A stretch of DNA of 7,729 bases from the NCBI GenBank assembly GCA_003455595.1, contig DMQT01000017.1, positions 2,469-10,197 of the forward strand, read 5' to 3'. Origin of the DNA: Betaproteobacteria bacterium. GTDB taxonomy: Bacteria > Pseudomonadota > Gammaproteobacteria > Burkholderiales > Sulfuriferulaceae. The position numbers and the translations under genes are program-made. Below the pieces are notes generated by a model. It did not search any database. It was not told where the DNA came from and saw nothing but the letters and a program-made list of their open reading frames with translations. This document shows positions 6,008 through 7,729 of this stretch, piece by piece. Position 1 is the first letter of the stretch. Each line of letters starts with the position of its first letter.

Positions 6008-6749
6008 CTGTCAGTTCAATGACCTGTCCTTTGACGGCGGCACTGTCGTCACCCATCAAGTATAAGTACGCTGGAATCAAACTGGCCAGCGTTGGTCGGC
6101 TTTCATGGTGTTCGCCAGGATGGGTTTTGCGGCGCTTGGGCGAATCGATCGGACCGGGAATGAGTGCGTTGATACGCAGTTGGGGATGCAGGTTTTCCCA
6201 TTCCTGGGTCCAGATTTTGACCATCGGTTCAACTGCTGCCTTGGATACCGCATAGCCGCCCCAAAACGCCGCAGGCGTATGGCCGTGGGATTCGCCGGTG
6301 ACGATAACCGAAGCATGCGGCGCGAGTTTGAGCAGGGGCAGGCAGGCGCGCGTTAACGCCACCGGTGCGATCAAATTGACGCGCATCAGGGTCAGCCACT
6401 GTTCGGTGGTTTGCAGTTCGATAGGGCTCAGGCTGTAAAACGCGGCAGCATTGTGCAAAATACCGTCCAGGCGTTTTAATTGCAGGCCGATGGAACCCGC
6501 CAGGCCTTCAAAGGCCTGGTCGTCGGCAGCGTTGAAATCGAGCGGGATGATGGCGGGTTTGCTGTGTCCGGCGGCTTCGATTTCATCGTACACGGCTTCG
6601 AGCTTGGCGACATCGCGGCCATGCAGGATCACGGTGGCACCGTGGGCGGCATAGGCCAGCGCGGCTTCGCGTCCCATGCCCTGGCCTGCGCCGGTGACGA
6701 GGATGACGCGGTCTTGTAACAGGTTTTGCGGTGCGTGGTAATTTTTCAT
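6000..6749 (-). CDS. YciK-like short-chain dehydrogenase/reductase
   Basis: The 249-residue product starting MKNYHAPQNLLQDRVILVTG resembles E. coli YciK, an SDR of unknown substrate. It has the NAD(P)-binding TGAGQGMG (19-26), an acidic D71 in PLDF, HNAA (99-102), N125 of VNL, and the active-site YAVSK (Y166, K170). The position 13 residues before the Tyr, usually the catalytic Ser, is Glu (E153, in VTGESHG), with Ser154 next to it. ATG 6749 is preferred over an upstream ATG at 6776 because it overlaps the hpnE stop as ATGA (4 bp), a typical coupled arrangement, and because the family N-terminus begins there. The C-terminus ends AAVKGQVIELTDA and overlaps the kinase start by 8 bp. NADP-dependent oxidoreduction is expected; the substrate is not known. 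Confidence 0.93.
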   Translation of the reverse strand: MKNYHAPQNLLQDRVILVTGAGQGMGREAALAYAAHGATVILHGRDVAKLEAVYDEIEAAGHSKPAIIPLDFNAADDQAFEGLAGSIGLQLKRLDGILHNAAAFYSLSPIELQTTEQWLTLMRVNLIAPVALTRACLPLLKLAPHASVIVTGESHGHTPAAFWGGYAVSKAAVEPMVKIWTQEWENLHPQLRINALIPGPIDSPKRRKTHPGEHHESRPTLASLIPAYLYLMGDDSAAVKGQVIELTDA

Positions 6750-7729
6750 GAGCGTTCCAGGATTAGATGTGCGCATTTTACCCCGCTTCGTGTTGCAGCT
6801 TCGAGTGTGGCGGGGGAATCACTGTCAGTGTAGTCGCCTGCCAGATAAAAATTTTCAAGCGGCGTGGCCTGCGGCGGGCGTTGTACGCCGACATCGCAGG
6901 AAAAAGTAGCGCGTTTTTCAATGATGACTTGATGCCACAAGCGCACCGGCAACGTGCCCAAGGCTTGGCGCAATTCCACCTCAACCTGGTCCGCCAACTC
7001 GGTATGGTTGAGTGTGCGGTAGCGGCCTTCGGCGCTGATTACCACGGCCAGCAGGCCGTGCTGGCCGTGCGTTATGCCGCGGTCGAACACCCATTGTGTA
7101 AATTCGCCGGATAAACCGAGCATCGGCTCAGCCAGTTTGACGGACGCCGGATACTGCATATAAACCGTGGCAATCGGCTGATAGCGCAGCTGCGCCAGCG
7201 TGTCACGCAATGGGTTTAGCTTGGGTAAATCCATCAGCAGACGAGCGGCTTGGTGCGGTCCGACAGCGCAAATAAGGTGTGTGAAATGTTGACCGGCCAA
7301 CGAAAATCCACTGCCTTCGGCCACAATGGTGTTTATGGCGCACTCACTGAGTACTTTACCACCGTGCATGCGCACATACGCGGCAGCAGGTTCGGGAAAC
7401 AGCGCGGACAGGTCACGCGTCGGCAGAATCATATCGCTGTCGGCACGCCGCTGCACCAGGCTGTCGCGCAAAACATTGAGAAAAACCTGCGCCGAGGCAG
7501 TGGTGGGCGGGGTGTTAAGCGCGGCGATACACAGCGGTGCCCAGAGTTTGTGTACCAGTGTGGCGGGCTGGCCGTGTTGTTCAAGCAAGCGGGCAACCGA
7601 ACAATCCGAGGCCAGATTGAAGCGTTTAACCCGCTGCACCAGCATGAAACGCAGCGCGGCGTAACGCTCTGCGGCGCTCAGGCCGGTGGCCGTGAGCAGT
7701 GCAATCAGCGTGTTGAAAGGCGCAGGCAG
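6746..7729 (-). CDS. hpnE: Hydroxysqualene dehydroxylase HpnE (5' partial)
   Basis: An FAD-dependent amine-oxidase-type protein entering from the right edge; 327 residues to TGA 6746-6748 are present, out of roughly 420-450 in full homologs. The N-terminal FAD-binding GxGxxG lies outside. Visible family features are LWAPLCIAALNTPP, ASAQVFLNVLRDSL and LSALFPEPAA, and at the C-terminus FYLAGDYTDSDSPATLEAAT, the second FAD-binding segment. These match HpnE, which reduces hydroxysqualene to squalene in the HpnC-HpnD-HpnE route of hopanoid biosynthesis. The frame is open to the window edge (LPAPFNTLIALLTATGLSAA). In related genomes hpnC and hpnD lie immediately upstream, which would be to the right of this window (inference). 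Its stop overlaps the start of the next gene by 4 bp, indicating an operon. Confidence 0.9.
   Translation of the reverse strand: MPAPFNTLIALLTATGLSAAERYAALRFMLVQRVKRFNLASDCSVARLLEQHGQPATLVHKLWAPLCIAALNTPPTTASAQVFLNVLRDSLVQRRADSDMILPTRDLSALFPEPAAAYVRMHGGKVLSECAINTIVAEGSGFSLAGQHFTHLICAVGPHQAARLLMDLPKLNPLRDTLAQLRYQPIATVYMQYPASVKLAEPMLGLSGEFTQWVFDRGITHGQHGLLAVVISAEGRYRTLNHTELADQVEVELRQALGTLPVRLWHQVIIEKRATFSCDVGVQRPPQATPLENFYLAGDYTDSDSPATLEAATRSGVKCAHLILERS

Noticed and set aside
6750..6776. Upstream ATG of the SDR giving nine extra residues (MRTSNPGTL).
   Set aside because: It lies inside hpnE, and the extra residues are absent from the family N-terminus; ATG 6749 overlaps the hpnE stop in the usual ATGA manner.
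1..7729. CRISPR array, tRNA or rRNA genes, riboswitches.
   Set aside because: No regularly spaced repeats, cloverleaf-like sequences or conserved RNA motifs were seen on either strand.

Overview
This is a proteobacterial chromosome fragment, most likely from a Betaproteobacterium. That is an inference from the RadA, HpnE, YciK-like and GGDEF/EAL protein sequences and moderately high GC; no rRNA or tRNA is present to fix the taxon. The two ends hold ordinary chromosomal genes and the middle (about 1160-3290) is a scar of mobile and accessory DNA.

Layout: (1) 1-1077, plus strand, the 3' part of a GGDEF-EAL cyclic-di-GMP protein that enters from the left edge with the GGDEF motif at its first codons; its EAL domain has several degenerate motifs. 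(2) 1160-2370, a decayed IS481-family insertion sequence. Its terminal inverted repeats can still be matched and its minus-strand transposase is broken by several frameshifts and nonsense codons. (3) 2371-2469, a short relic of a RhuM-family gene that begins exactly at the IS right end. (4) 2470-2650, unassigned. (5) 2652-3289, a type II toxin-antitoxin module: a promoter overlapped by a palindrome, a ribbon-helix-helix-type antitoxin with a frameshift, and a full-length RelE/ParE toxin. (6) 3295-4656, complete radA, starting 5 bp after the toxin stop. (7) On the minus strand, reading right to left, a tightly packed operon: hpnE (hydroxysqualene dehydroxylase, entering from the right edge), a YciK-like short-chain dehydrogenase/reductase, and a membrane-anchored Ser/Thr protein kinase. 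These three overlap by 4 and 8 bp. The kinase ends 1 bp from radA, tail to tail.

How the genes relate: the minus-strand operon couples a hopanoid-biosynthesis enzyme with an oxidoreductase and a sensor-type kinase, which suggests, but does not show, that the kinase is made together with envelope-lipid enzymes. The central region looks like a decayed genomic island next to radA. The toxin-antitoxin promoter may now also drive radA, since no separate radA promoter or Shine-Dalgarno site is obvious. Nothing here is clearly a new multi-gene system. The points most worth a second look are the frameshifted antitoxin beside an apparently intact toxin, the kinase's Wzz/GumC-like C-terminal coiled coil and its operon with hpnE, and the RhuM relic cut by the IS.
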